DNA of 61,578 bases from Pseudomonadales bacterium (GCA_022827425.1 JAJDSZ010000031.1:1-61578), one strand, 5' to 3'. Positions 1 through 8,853 are shown, counted from the stretch's first letter. Program-made: numbers and translations. Notes: a model not told the origin generated them from the sequence alone.

Positions 1-181
1 AACCGTATGCTGTGCTTTCCAGGAAAGCTTTAACGTTGTTTATCTCAATCAGATTTTCCCGCACAAAATCGAATGCCTTTTGCTTTCGCGCCGCAATCGG
101 TACATTCTCTTGGCTCAACTTCTGATCAATCTTAGGAAGAAGCGAATGCAGAAAATTCGCTATTTCCTTCCAGTTTTTCAT
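1..181 (-). CDS. Hypothetical protein, C-terminus beyond window edge
   Basis: An open minus-strand frame starts at an ATG at 181 (MKNWKEIANFLHSLLP...) and runs off the left edge after 60 codons, so only the N-terminus is visible. It looks like real coding sequence: it is rich in Lys, Asn and Glu and predicted mostly helical. I do not recognise a family. It is more AT-rich than the core genes here, which fits the accessory character of this end. Confidence 0.4.
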   Translation of the reverse strand, partial: MKNWKEIANFLHSLLPKIDQKLSQENVPIAARKQKAFDFVRENLIEINNVKAFLESTAYG

Positions 182-311
182 TCCATTATCCGCTAGTCTA
201 TGAACAAATCTACCCTACTAACAGAGACCATCTCTCCCGCTCGATTTCGGTAAAACGGAACCTAACTGAGAACGAGCCTCGCCGCTATGTCTGATTATGG
301 CAAAACTCTCG
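182..311. other. Gene-free stretch left of the dead transposase
   Basis: AT-richer spacer between the truncated ORF and the transposase remnant. No convincing ORF, RNA gene or terminal inverted repeat was found here. Confidence 0.4.
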
Positions 312-1335
312 CTACAGTTCTAGCTCACAGACCACGGAGCGGACTTGAATTTTCCTACTACTTAGTTCTTGTTCATAAACCCCGTTTTCTGGTCTTTTTT
401 CGTTTGCCGATTCCGTCCGATTGTTGGTAACCGGGTATCCGGGAGGCGGTTTTTCTTCGATCCGGCGGGGGTTTGCGTCGTTTCCGGCGCGATCCGGCCG
501 GGCGAGCCGCACTAGGTTGTGCGCGAAGACCGCGGAACGCACCCAGGCCCTGAAGCGCGCAAGACCGCGCCAGCGGCAGCGTCCGAGACCGAAGCGGCGC
601 TTCAGCCAGGAGATGTCCGCCTCGACGCCGGCGCGGAAGCGCCGCAGCCGCTCGAAGAGCCACGGCGAGGGCGTCATGTCCTCTTCTTTCAGCCCGCGCT
701 TCCTGCTGAACACGGCGTGTTTCACGCCCATCTCCCTGGCGCCTTCCAGATTCGCGCGGGAGGCGTAGCCGCCGTCGAATGCCGCGTGGGTCGGCGGTTT
801 GCCTTAGTGCGCGCAATGCCGCTCCAGCATCGGCAGGTGGCGGGCGCTGTCCGCCGGGTTGCCGGACTCCAACACCACATCCAGCACCAGGCCGCTGCGC
901 CCGGTCGCCAGATTGATCTTGTGCCCGCACCCGGTCTCCGGTTTCCACGCCCGCCTCCCGCAGGCAACCGTCGGCGCGCTCCCAGGTCTTCGCCGGCACC
1001 GCCCCGACCGCCGCCCGCAACGCCGACTTCTTCGGCGGCACCAGCGGGTCCACCCGGGCGAACCGGCAAGCCGACCGCGAATCCTCCAGCGCGAACGCCA
1101 GACCGCGCCAGATCTCGCCGCGCACATGTTTCAGCACGGCGCAGCGCGGAATCGACCCGCAGGCCGATCCGCCGCGGCCCCGCTCCGACTGGGCGCCGAG
1201 ATCGGCGGCCACTTCGTCCAGCAACTCCGGATGCGCGTCGAGCCAATCCGGGATGGACTCCAGTTCCCGCCCCAGGGGATGGTCGACGGGCCGCGGTTGG
1301 TATAGACTCATCTGTGTCGTGCGCTTCAGCCGCAT
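312..1335 (-). pseudogene. ISNCY-like transposase, internally deleted and frameshifted
   Basis: The coding signal passes through three frames. It begins at ATG 1335 behind a GGGAGG ribosome-binding site with an ISNCY-type N-terminus (HPLGRELESIPDWLDAHPEL, then a PKKSALRAA segment). It jumps to a second frame around 960-800 (GHKINLATGRSGLVLDVV) and to a third from about 790 (DGGYAS, KRGLKEEDM, FRAGVEADISWLKRRFGLGR). Relative to full ISNCY transposases, the middle of the protein carrying the first catalytic aspartate is missing, and there is a stop near 804. The later DGG and E-containing motifs survive. The protein cannot be functional. Clear terminal inverted repeats were not found. Confidence 0.8.
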
Positions 1336-1439
1336 GGCAACCTCCCGGCGTTTTGGTGTGTGTTTGTGTTGTTTGGAACCATCACAAAGATACCCCAAAC
1401 GCCGGATTCTTTCTAGGCATTTCAGCAGTTTATTGAATA

Positions 1440-1786
1440 GAATCAGGCGGTTGCGAATTTACGGACAAGGACTAACGAGCAAGAATCGCGAGATCGATTT
1501 TTACGACTCAAAGGGAAATCCCGGGACTCTCTATAGAGAGGCAGGGGATGACTGGAAGGGAAATCTGCACAGTCTCTTGTACGTGCGTGCCGATCTTCTC
1601 CGGCGTTACCTGATAGATACGCGCCAAGTACTGGTCTGGTGCAACTGGGGAGAATAGGACTGGCTGAAGAAGATGAAAGGTCACGATGAAGTTCACAATT
1701 CAGCCAGACAACGAATCTACCAAGCTCATGACCAAATACACCGTTCGTTTTTTCTGTGGAATGCCAATGACCGCAAGATCTTCTAG
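1440..1786 (+). pseudogene. C-terminal remnant of an unknown protein with in-frame TAG
   Basis: One plus-strand frame reads through a TAG at 1655-1657 with protein-like composition on both sides: IDFYDSKGNPGTLYREAGDDW, then LLYVRADLLRRYL, then QVLVWCNWGE, stop, DWLKKMKGHDEV and a final RSFFLWNAND before TAG 1784-1786. The 5' part is absent because the frame enters the upstream region of the dead transposase near 1440. It resembles the tail of large hypothetical proteins that end in a VLVW..GE motif, but I cannot name the family. Probably the downstream half of a gene broken by the mobile element. Confidence 0.5.
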
Positions 1787-2224
1787 CTTGACTGTGTAAT
1801 CTCCGGCAAAACGTGGAATCCCTCCTTTTCCGCCACACTGGATAGCCGGTTGTCGAGACAAACGAATTTAAGCTGTTCGTCCAGTTTTTTCCGGACGATC
1901 ATGGCGACCGCCAATTGACCTGCGTCCGCCGCCCTGAGTGGATGGCGAGCCAGCAATAGATTTGCTTGGGCGCTCACGGCCAAGATATCCGAAACTTCGT
2001 CCCATCCCGCAGAAACGGATGCAATCCAACTTAAGCATATTCAGACGATCAGCTTGAGAAAGACTGCCTTCGCGGGCTCGTCGTTCAATTGCGCTAACCA
2101 GTTCGGTGCGTGTCCATAGCCAAGTAGTGACGCGTTTGTCTTCCCGGGAAATCTGGCGAACCTGGGCTTAGCCGGCTTCGGTCAAGAACAGCGGCACAAG
2201 CGCCGAAGTATCCCAATACCTCAC
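1783..2224 (-). pseudogene. PIN-domain (VapC-like) toxin, inactivated
   Basis: The frame opens with GTG 2224-2222, overlapping the antitoxin stop (TGA 2223-2221), and gives the typical PIN start RYWDTSALVPLFL with the first catalytic Asp. An in-frame TAA follows after 18 codons. Reading through gives TELVSAIERRAREG (expected PIN Glu), then a frameshift near 2000, after which AADAGQLAVAMIV and FVCLDNRLSSVAEKEGFHVLP complete the fold down to a stop at 1783. Two independent lesions indicate a dead toxin. The adjacent antitoxin frame is intact. Confidence 0.75.
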
Positions 2225-2505
2225 ACGCGATCTTCTCGGTCTTCTTGCAGTGCTTGGGAAAGGTTGATCTTCAGCTCAAGCGGTGGCCGGTCCAGAACAT
2301 TGGCGGCAGTGTCTTTACCCGGAATAATCACGCCTTCCCGAATGAGCTTATCCCTCGTTTTATCCGCTTTTGTCAATGACTGAGTGGGGACCAACCGTGC
2401 AATCGGTTTTCCTCTGTTAAGCACTTGAATTTCGCCGCCCCGGCGAACCTCGCGAAGGTGGCGCGACAGGTTTGCCTTGAGGTCTGTAATGGATACGGAA
2501 GTCAT
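2221..2505 (-). CDS. Phd/YefM-family antitoxin
   Basis: A 94-residue protein starting at ATG 2505 (MTSVSITDLKANLSRHLREV...). The N-terminus matches the Phd/YefM fold: a short strand, then the ITDLKANLSRHL helix, then the GGEIQVLNRGKPIARLVP hairpin that makes the DNA-binding dimer. The disordered toxin-binding tail ends DREDRV. An in-frame upstream ATG at 2571 would add 22 residues without family similarity, so 2505 is preferred. The partner PIN toxin immediately downstream, translationally coupled, is a pseudogene, so this is an antitoxin without a working cognate toxin. Confidence 0.8.
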   Translation of the reverse strand: MTSVSITDLKANLSRHLREVRRGGEIQVLNRGKPIARLVPTQSLTKADKTRDKLIREGVIIPGKDTAANVLDRPPLELKINLSQALQEDREDRV

Positions 2506-2861
2506 GCCGGGTACTATGCCCGGCCTGAATGGAATAATCAAGTTCATGGCTCCCCCACCGGCAATTCTCATTTTGGCCCTCCAACCCTCATGTCATTCTG
2601 CGCGAAGCAAAGCAAAGCGTAGTCGCAGAATCTCCTCCACCATGTGCGGCGGCGCATCACGGACATCCTGATAAGTGGCCTTGGCGGGTCGGTGTTCGAC
2701 GAGGGCGCTTTGTACTGACCTGACAGGCTCCGCAGGTCAAGCTGGCTCGTCGGGCTCTGGCTTGCAGGTAAATACTGTCATGCCAGGCACCCGCCGTCGA
2801 GCGTTTGGGGCGGAAAGCCCGATGCACTAGAATTCCCGCTTCCTTGCTGCAGGGCGGGCGC
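2506..2861. other. Intergenic region with one dispersed repeat
   Basis: Between the divergently placed antitoxin and MFS genes. Apart from the palindromic repeat at 2591-2634, I see no gene. No clear -35/-10 pair for the MFS gene was found. Confidence 0.4.
2591..2634 (+). repeat. Dispersed palindromic repeat, family A
   Basis: Copy of a short element built on TCATTCTGCGCGAAG ... CGCAGAATCT; the ATTCTGCG and CGCAGAAT arms can pair as a hairpin. This copy carries an insertion (GCAAAGCAAAGC) between the arms. Related copies lie at 20899-20926, 26352-26388 and 32960-33031, all intergenic. Confidence 0.65.
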
Positions 2862-4121
2862 GTGACGGATCGGCGGATTTATTACGGCTACTGGATTGTC
2901 GCCGCGGGGCTGGTGACGCAGTTCATGGCCATTGGCATGTCGAACTATGTTGCCGGCGCGTTCATGGTGCCGATGAATGACGAGTTCGGCTGGACCCGCG
3001 CCGAGTTCAGCGCCTCGCGCTCGCTGGGGCAGATGGTGGTGGCCTTCACCGGTTTTCTGATCGGCGCCTGGATCGACCGCTGGGGCGGGCGGCCCTTTAT
3101 TTTCGCGGGTTCGCTGTTCATGGCGGCGGCGCTGTTCAGCCTCAGCCTGATTCAATCCCTGTCCCAGTGGCTGCTGCTCAATGGCGTGATTCTCACCGCG
3201 GGCGGGGCGATGATTGGCAACCTCGTCATCAATGTGACCCTGGGCAAGTGGTTTGTGGAGCGGCGCGGCTGGGCGGTTTCCATTGCCGCCATGGGCATTT
3301 CCGGGGCCGGCATCCTGATGCCGCCAGTGGCGACGCTGTTGGTGGATGAGTTCGGCTGGCGCGCGTCCTGGCGGATTCTCGCCCTGATCACGCTTTGCAG
3401 CGCCCTGCCCATGGGGGCGCTGATGCGGCGCAGGCCCGAGGATCACGGCCTGTTTCCCGATGGCAGGACCCAGCGCGAAATCGATCAGGGCCACGGCGCC
3501 GCGGCGCGCTCGGATTTCGCGCGCTCGATGACGCGAAGCCAGGCCATGCGCACCAGCGAATTCTATGTGCTCGTGGCGGCATTCGGCCTGTTCCAGATCT
3601 CGATTACCGTGATGCTGCTGCAGACGATTCCGCTGATGACCGATGCCGGTTACTCGCGCATCGTCGCCGCGGGCATGGTGCCCCTGGCCTCGGTGCCGGC
3701 GTTTTTCAGCAAACCCTTCTGGGGTCTGCTCATCGACCGGTTTCAGCCCCGGCTGCTGGCGGCGATCGGGGCCATCACCACCGGTTTTTCGGTGATTTTC
3801 ATCGTATTCACCATCGCCGCGGGGATGGATTGGCTGGTCTATGCCGGCTTCCTGCTCATGGGTTTTGGCTGGGGCGGCATGCTGCCCTTGCAGGAAGTGA
3901 TCTGGGCTTCCTTCTTTGGCCGGCGTTATCTGGGTTCGGTGCGCAGCATGGCCCTGCCGTTTTCCTTTGGCCTGTCCGCCGTGGGCCCGGTGCTGGTGGC
4001 GCTGTACTACGACATCGCCGGCAATTACGATCTCGCGCTGATCGCCATGGGTATCTGCAATCTCGTCTCCGCCCTGCTCCTGCTGCGATTGCGGGAGAGC
4101 GACCAGGAGCCTGCGCCGTAG
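2862..4121 (+). CDS. MFS transporter, monocarboxylate/OFA-like
   Basis: A 419-residue integral membrane protein with about twelve hydrophobic helices. The N-terminus RRIYYGYWIVAAG and the motif GAWIDRWGGRPF between helices 2 and 3 are characteristic of MFS permeases related to monocarboxylate and oxalate/formate carriers. GTG at 2862 behind AGGGCGGGCG is chosen as the start because the 19 codons before it (from 2805) lack family similarity. The substrate is not deducible. The last residues, QEPAP, are encoded by one arm of an inverted repeat that spans the convergent gene ends. Confidence 0.8.
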   Translation: MTDRRIYYGYWIVAAGLVTQFMAIGMSNYVAGAFMVPMNDEFGWTRAEFSASRSLGQMVVAFTGFLIGAWIDRWGGRPFIFAGSLFMAAALFSLSLIQSLSQWLLLNGVILTAGGAMIGNLVINVTLGKWFVERRGWAVSIAAMGISGAGILMPPVATLLVDEFGWRASWRILALITLCSALPMGALMRRRPEDHGLFPDGRTQREIDQGHGAAARSDFARSMTRSQAMRTSEFYVLVAAFGLFQISITVMLLQTIPLMTDAGYSRIVAAGMVPLASVPAFFSKPFWGLLIDRFQPRLLAAIGAITTGFSVIFIVFTIAAGMDWLVYAGFLLMGFGWGGMLPLQEVIWASFFGRRYLGSVRSMALPFSFGLSAVGPVLVALYYDIAGNYDLALIAMGICNLVSALLLLRLRESDQEPAP

Positions 4122-4168
4122 GAATTCAACGCTGCGAATGCGCTCTCATCTACGGCGCAGGCTCCTGG
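4103..4168. repeat. Inverted repeat, family B, spanning two convergent stop codons
   Basis: Perfect 18-bp arms, CCAGGAGCCTGCGCCGTA (4103-4120) and its complement (4151-4168), separated by 30 nt that contain GAATTC. Each arm contains a stop codon (TAG read on each strand) and the codons for QEPAP, so the MFS gene and the esterase gene end with the same five residues. There is no T-tract. Related copies are at 33591-33738 and, in part, 41374-41389. Confidence 0.85.
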
Positions 4169-4839
4169 TTTCCCATTTCGAGCAGCATGGGCTCGAGCAC
4201 GGTCCAGACGTTGTCCAGAATGATGGGTTGGGCCTCGGCCACCGGGTGGATTCCGTCGTCCTGCATCAGCTCCGGGTTCTCGGGGATGCTTTCGATGAGG
4301 AAGGGCAGCAGGGGCAATTCATGTTCCTCGGCGAGGCTGAAGTAATTCTGCTGGAATGGCTCGGTGTAGCGGGGGCCGTAATTGGGTGGAATCCGGATGC
4401 CTGCCAGCAACACGCGGCCTCCCTCCGTCTTGATCAGGCGGATCATGGCGGCGAGGTTGTCGCGAATGGACACCACCGGAATTCCGCGCAGACCGTCATT
4501 GCCGCCGAGTTCGAGAATCACGAGTTCGGGCTGGTATTCGGCGAGCATCGCCGGCAGGCGTTCGCGCCCGCCGGTGGTGGTTTCCCCGCTGACGCTGCCG
4601 TTGATCACCCGCCAGGCGGGAAACTCCCGCGCCATGCGCCCGGACAACAGCTCCACCCAGCCCTGTTCCTCGCGAATGCCATAGGCGGCGCTGAGGCTGT
4701 CGCCCCAGACGAGCAGATTGCGCTGCTGGGCCATGGCGGGCGCCGTCTGAAGCGCGAACAGCGCGGCGAGAATGATCGATCTGGCAAGGATATGGAACAC
4801 TGGGGGGTCGACGACTCGCTGGGGCCGGAACGGGACCAT
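4150..4839 (-). CDS. tesA: Arylesterase / lysophospholipase L1-like (TesA), periplasmic
   Basis: A 229-residue SGNH hydrolase of the TesA family. A hydrophobic signal segment (ILARSIILAALFALQTAPAMA) precedes block I, VWGDSLSAAYG, with the nucleophile Ser. Block III GGNDGLRG and block V DDGIHP (Asp/His of the triad) follow in order. ATG 4839 is the first family-compatible start; a shorter start inside the leader is possible. It is divergent from ybbA-ybbP, the arrangement known from E. coli and relatives. The last five residues (QEPAP) come from the inverted repeat shared with the convergent MFS gene. Confidence 0.88.
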   Translation of the reverse strand: MVPFRPQRVVDPPVFHILARSIILAALFALQTAPAMAQQRNLLVWGDSLSAAYGIREEQGWVELLSGRMAREFPAWRVINGSVSGETTTGGRERLPAMLAEYQPELVILELGGNDGLRGIPVVSIRDNLAAMIRLIKTEGGRVLLAGIRIPPNYGPRYTEPFQQNYFSLAEEHELPLLPFLIESIPENPELMQDDGIHPVAEAQPIILDNVWTVLEPMLLEMGNQEPAP

Positions 4840-4848
4840 GCAATGCAC

Positions 4849-4854
4849 TATAAT
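4849..4854 (+). promoter_or_regulatory. Candidate -10 box for ybbA-ybbP
   Basis: A perfect TATAAT lies 38 nt before the chosen ybbA start. No good -35 hexamer is visible at 17 nt. Its position argues against using the in-frame ATG at 4853 as the ybbA start. Confidence 0.4.
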
Positions 4855-4891
4855 GACTCTCCCCCCAAGGTGGCAAACCGGCAGCATCCCC

Positions 4892-5587
4892 ATGATCCGG
4901 ACTTCAGGGCTCACCAAGCGCGTGTCGACCAGCGAAGGCGAGTTGACCATCCTGGAGGATGTGGACCTGCATATCGAAAACGGCGAGCGGGTCGCGATCG
5001 TGGGGGCGTCGGGTTCCGGCAAGTCCACCCTGCTTGGCCTCATGGCGGGCCTCGATACCGCCACCTCAGGCGAGATCTGGCTGCATGGCCGGCAACTCTC
5101 CGCCATGGACGAGGAGCAGCGCGCCCTGTTGCGGGCCCAGGCGGTGGGATTTGTTTTCCAGACTTTCCAATTGCTGCCGAGTCTGACCGCGCTTGAGAAT
5201 GTGATGTTGCCCATCGAGCTCAAGGGCGACGCCGGCGCCGGCGCCGGCGAAAAGGCCCGGGGCCTGCTTGACCGGGTGGGCCTTGCCGACCGCTGGCATC
5301 ACTACCCCAATCAGCTTTCCGGCGGCGAGCAGCAGCGGGTCGCCATCGCCCGGGCCTTTGCCACCAATGCGCCCATCCTGTTCGCCGACGAACCCACCGG
5401 CAATCTCGATACCGCCACCGGCGGCAAGGTGATCGATATCCTGTTCGAGTTGAACCGGGAGTTCGACACCACCCTGGTGCTCGTGACCCACGATGAACGG
5501 CTGGCGCATCAATGCGACCGCATGATCAAGCTGGCGGCGGGCCGCATCGCCGGCGAGGAAAGCAGCGTGGAAGCCGTCCATGCCTGA
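4892..5587 (+). CDS. ybbA: ABC transporter ATP-binding protein YbbA (LolD-like)
   Basis: A 231-residue nucleotide-binding subunit. Walker A is GASGSGKST, the Q-loop is in FQTFQLLPSL, the signature is LSGGEQQR, Walker B is ILFADEPTGNLD, and the switch His is in VTHDERLAHQ. The MacB/LolD-type insert and the long N-terminal strand fit YbbA, which works with the FtsX-type permease YbbP. ATG 4892 is preferred because it lies downstream of a TATAAT box. The 3' end overlaps ybbP by 8 nt. In E. coli the YbbAP transporter acts in the inner membrane next to TesA; its physiological substrate is not settled. Confidence 0.92.
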   Translation: MIRTSGLTKRVSTSEGELTILEDVDLHIENGERVAIVGASGSGKSTLLGLMAGLDTATSGEIWLHGRQLSAMDEEQRALLRAQAVGFVFQTFQLLPSLTALENVMLPIELKGDAGAGAGEKARGLLDRVGLADRWHHYPNQLSGGEQQRVAIARAFATNAPILFADEPTGNLDTATGGKVIDILFELNREFDTTLVLVTHDERLAHQCDRMIKLAAGRIAGEESSVEAVHA

Positions 5588-8198
5588 AGCGTCGAGTCTC
5601 CACAGCCTGTTCACCGTTGCCTGGCGGCTGATGTGGCGCGACTGGCGCGGGGGCGAATTGCGGCTGCTTTTTTTCGCCCTGGTGCTTGCGGTGACTTCGG
5701 TAACCGGCATTGCGCTGTTCACCGACCGGCTGGAGCGCGCCCTGCTGCTGGAATCCGCCAATATGCTGGCGGCCGACCGGGTGCTGCACAGCCCCGAGCC
5801 GCCGCCCGCGGAAATCAACGCGGAAGCGGTCCGCCGCGGATTCCGCACCGCGAGCACCCTGTCCTTCACTTCCATGGCCTTTTCCGACACGGGCAACATG
5901 CTCGTCGCCGCCAAGGCGGTGAGCGACGCCTATCCCCTGCGCGGCGAAGTCATCACCACCATGGAGCCTTTCACCCGGGGCGCGCCGGTGGGCCATGGCC
6001 CGCCTCCCGGGGAAGTCTGGCTCGAATCCCGGGTGCTGCCGGCATTGGACCTGGCGGTGGGCGACCGGGTATTCGTCGGCGAAACCGAACTGACCCTCGG
6101 CGCCGTCATCATCGCCGAGCCGGACCGCGGGCAGGGCGGCATCGTCGACAACGCCGGCCCCCGGCTCATGCTGCATATGGACGATGTGGCGGCCACCAAT
6201 GTGATCCAGCTCGGCAGCCGGGTCAGTTACCGTTCGCTGTTTTCCCATGACGATTTCGACCGGCTCGACGAGTTCGAGCAATGGGTGCGCGACCGTTTTG
6301 AAGGCAATTACTACATCCGCGATGTGCGCGAGGAAAGCGAGGAAGTCGCCGAAGCCCTGGACCGGGCCGAAGGCTATCTGCTGCTTGGCTCGCTGTTCGC
6401 GGTCCTGCTCGCCGGGCTGGCCATCGCCCTCGGCGCCCGCCGTTACAGCGAACGCCACTATGACTATGTGGCGATCCTGAAAACCCTCGGCTGCACTTCG
6501 CGCCGGATCAGTTCGATCTACCTGCTGATCCAGTTGCAGCTCGCGGCCATGGCGGTGCTGCTTGGCTCCGGCCTTGGTTATCTCGTCCACGAAGGCATCC
6601 TGCGCGCCTTGCGGGCGAGCCTGCAGGTGGACCTGCCGCCGCCCGGCGCCCAGCCCTACCTCGTGGGCGCCATGACCGCATTCGTCTGCCTGCTCGCCTT
6701 CGCCCTGCCGCCCCTGCTCGCATTGCGCGAGACGCCGCCATTGCGGGTGCTGCGCAAGGATCTGACCCAAACCCGTTTCAGTGACCGGATTCCCTATGCC
6801 TTCGGCATCGCGGGGAGCATTTTTCTCATTCTCTGGTACAGCCAGGATCTGGTGCTGACCTCACTGCTCGTGCTTGGCGTTGCCGGCACGGGCTTGCTGC
6901 TGTCCCTGGTGTCGCTGCTGTTTCTGGCGTCCAGCGGCTCGGCGGGGATGAAGGCCGGCAATGCCTGGAAGCTGGCCATGACCGCGGTGCGCCGCCGCCG
7001 CCGGCAGAACGTGCTGCAGGTCATGGTGTTCGCGGTAACCATCATGTCGCTGCTGATTCTCGGCCTCCTCCGCACCGACCTGATCGCCGACTGGCAGGCC
7101 CAGTTGCCCGAAGACACGCCCAATCTCTTCATGATGAATGTCACCGGCGCCCAAGTGCAGGATATCGAGGCCTTTTTCGCCGAAAACGAAGTGGACGCCA
7201 ATGCCTTTTATCCCCTGGTGAGCGCCCGGGTGCGGACGGTGAACGGCGCCGATCCCGAACCCGCCGAGGAAGCCCTGGACGGAGAGGGGGGCGGCAGCCT
7301 GCTGGAGAACAATCAACTGGAACCGGCGGATACCGCCGACGCCGCGGCCGGTTCGGGCGAAAGCGCCGATGGCGAAGGCCGCCGGGTGCGGGGCCGCCTC
7401 AGCCGCCGGCAAGTGACCTGGAGCAATGAGTTGCCGCCGGACAACCGGATAACCCTGGGGGAATGGTGGGGCGATGCGTCCCGGCCCGGGTTCGTGTCCA
7501 TCGACGAGGAATACGCCGACTGGCTCGATCTGGAAATCGGCGACATCCTGGAGTTCGAGATCAACCAGCAGTTTGTCAGCGCCGAAATCGCCAGTTTTCG
7601 TTCGGTGCGCTGGGACAACATGCAACCGAACTTCTTCATCATCTTCTCTCCCGGCACCATCGACCATCTCGGCGCCACCTTCCTTTCCACCGTGCGGCTG
7701 GAAACCGGGCAGAAGCTGTTGCTCAATGACCTGATCCGGCAATTTCCCACCATTGTGGTGGTGGAAATCGATGCGCTGATCGAACAGATCCAGACCATCA
7801 TCAGCCAGGTGACTTCCGCCCTCGAGCTGATTTTCGCCCTGGTGCTCGTGGCGGGTGCCCTGGTGCTGCTTGCCTGTGTCAGCGCGAGCCTCGACGAGCG
7901 CTTTCACGAAAACGCCATCCTGCGAACCCTGGGCGCCGGGCGCAAACTGATTCTGAGTTCCCTGCTGATCGAGTTTTCCTTCATCGGCGCGGTGGCTGGC
8001 GTCATCGCCACCCTGGGGGCCGAGGGCGGGCTGTTCTATTTGCAGGAGCAGGTTTTCGAGCAGGAGTTTCAATTGCACTACTGGGTCTGGCTGGCGGGGC
8101 CCGCGCTGGGTACCGCGATCATTGCCGCGCTCGGGATCAATTCCACCCGCAAGGTGGTCCACACCAGCCCCTTGACCGTGTTGCGCCGCGTGATTTAA
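5580..8198 (+). CDS. ybbP: ABC transporter permease YbbP (FtsX/MacB type)
   Basis: An 872-residue permease with an N-terminal anchor helix, a periplasmic domain, three central helices around residues 260-380, a second large periplasmic region and a C-terminal FtsX bundle ending in the typical HTSPLTVLRRV tail. It is longer than the roughly 800 residues of E. coli YbbP; the excess includes an acidic Gly/Glu/Ala-rich insertion around residues 560-600 (EEALDGEGGGSLLENN...). It overlaps ybbA by 8 nt, so the two are translated as a unit. Confidence 0.9.
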   Translation: MPEASSLHSLFTVAWRLMWRDWRGGELRLLFFALVLAVTSVTGIALFTDRLERALLLESANMLAADRVLHSPEPPPAEINAEAVRRGFRTASTLSFTSMAFSDTGNMLVAAKAVSDAYPLRGEVITTMEPFTRGAPVGHGPPPGEVWLESRVLPALDLAVGDRVFVGETELTLGAVIIAEPDRGQGGIVDNAGPRLMLHMDDVAATNVIQLGSRVSYRSLFSHDDFDRLDEFEQWVRDRFEGNYYIRDVREESEEVAEALDRAEGYLLLGSLFAVLLAGLAIALGARRYSERHYDYVAILKTLGCTSRRISSIYLLIQLQLAAMAVLLGSGLGYLVHEGILRALRASLQVDLPPPGAQPYLVGAMTAFVCLLAFALPPLLALRETPPLRVLRKDLTQTRFSDRIPYAFGIAGSIFLILWYSQDLVLTSLLVLGVAGTGLLLSLVSLLFLASSGSAGMKAGNAWKLAMTAVRRRRRQNVLQVMVFAVTIMSLLILGLLRTDLIADWQAQLPEDTPNLFMMNVTGAQVQDIEAFFAENEVDANAFYPLVSARVRTVNGADPEPAEEALDGEGGGSLLENNQLEPADTADAAAGSGESADGEGRRVRGRLSRRQVTWSNELPPDNRITLGEWWGDASRPGFVSIDEEYADWLDLEIGDILEFEINQQFVSAEIASFRSVRWDNMQPNFFIIFSPGTIDHLGATFLSTVRLETGQKLLLNDLIRQFPTIVVVEIDALIEQIQTIISQVTSALELIFALVLVAGALVLLACVSASLDERFHENAILRTLGAGRKLILSSLLIEFSFIGAVAGVIATLGAEGGLFYLQEQVFEQEFQLHYWVWLAGPALGTAIIAALGINSTRKVVHTSPLTVLRRVI

Positions 8199-8229
8199 TG
8201 GCAGCGTTTTCTGCCGGGTGAACCTGTTT

Positions 8230-8853
8230 ATGTCCAAGCGAATGCTTTCCCTGCCGCCACAACTGGCCTTCGCAGCGTGCTTGCTGATGCTGGCGCCGGC
8301 ATTGTCCGGCCAGTCCCTGCAATCGGTGACCGCGGAGCGGTGCCTGCGCGGGGACTGCATCGAAGGCGACGGCGCCATGGAATTCGATACGCCCTGGGGC
8401 AAGGGCAGCTATGTCGGCGGCTTTCTCGATGGCGAGTTCCACGGCCGGGGCAGGCTGGAGATTCCCGTGTCCTTCCTTGCCGGGGAAGTCTATTCCGGTG
8501 AGTGGTATCGCGGCATCCGCGAGGGCCGCGGCAAGCACTGGAATGGCCGGGGGAACCTGTACATTGGCCAGTGGAGGGAAAACAAGCGTCACGGCCGGGG
8601 CACTTACGTTTTCAATCTGCCGGAATGGCGCGAGAACGAGCACACCGAGTTCTGGTTCAAGGACAATACCGAGAACTACACCGGCGACTTCGTCGACGAC
8701 CATTATCACGGCGAAGGCACCTACCGCTGGTCCAATGGCCAGAAGTTTGTCGGTGGTTTCTTCGCCAGCGAAAAACACGGCCACGGCACCTTCTACTACG
8801 AAACCGGCACCGCGCGGCGGCAGCTGTGGAATTTCGGCGATTTCGTGCGCTGA
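8230..8853 (+). CDS. Exported MORN-repeat protein
   Basis: A 207-residue protein with a signal peptide (MLSLPPQLAFAACLLMLAPALSG) and at least four MORN repeats: YSGEWYRGIREGRGKHW, YIGQWRENKRHGRGTYVF, YTGDFVDDHYHGEGTYRW and FVGGFFASEKHGHGTFYY. ATG 8230 lies about 10 nt after GGGTGA; a GTG at 8218 would add four residues. MORN repeats form a beta-sheet that often binds lipids or proteins, but the role here is unknown. It follows ybbP by 31 nt in the same direction and may be cotranscribed. Confidence 0.8.
   Translation: MSKRMLSLPPQLAFAACLLMLAPALSGQSLQSVTAERCLRGDCIEGDGAMEFDTPWGKGSYVGGFLDGEFHGRGRLEIPVSFLAGEVYSGEWYRGIREGRGKHWNGRGNLYIGQWRENKRHGRGTYVFNLPEWRENEHTEFWFKDNTENYTGDFVDDHYHGEGTYRWSNGQKFVGGFFASEKHGHGTFYYETGTARRQLWNFGDFVR

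Noticed and set aside
519..1436. Plus-strand ORFs over the transposase remnant
   Set aside because: The minus strand carries recognisable ISNCY transposase motifs; the plus-strand frames are Arg/Pro/Ala-rich shadows.
373..1440. Terminal inverted repeats of the ISNCY-like element
   Set aside because: Inward sequences at both edges share only short, gapped similarity; no convincing repeat pair or target duplication was found, so the element's ends are not annotated.
8199..8217. GGCAG/CTGCC mini-hairpin after ybbP as a terminator
   Set aside because: Only a 5-bp stem with no trailing T-run; readthrough into the MORN gene is more likely.
6861..8402. Long minus-strand ORF of 513 codons
   Set aside because: It is antisense to ybbP and the MORN gene, with composition typical of an opposite-strand shadow in GC-rich DNA.
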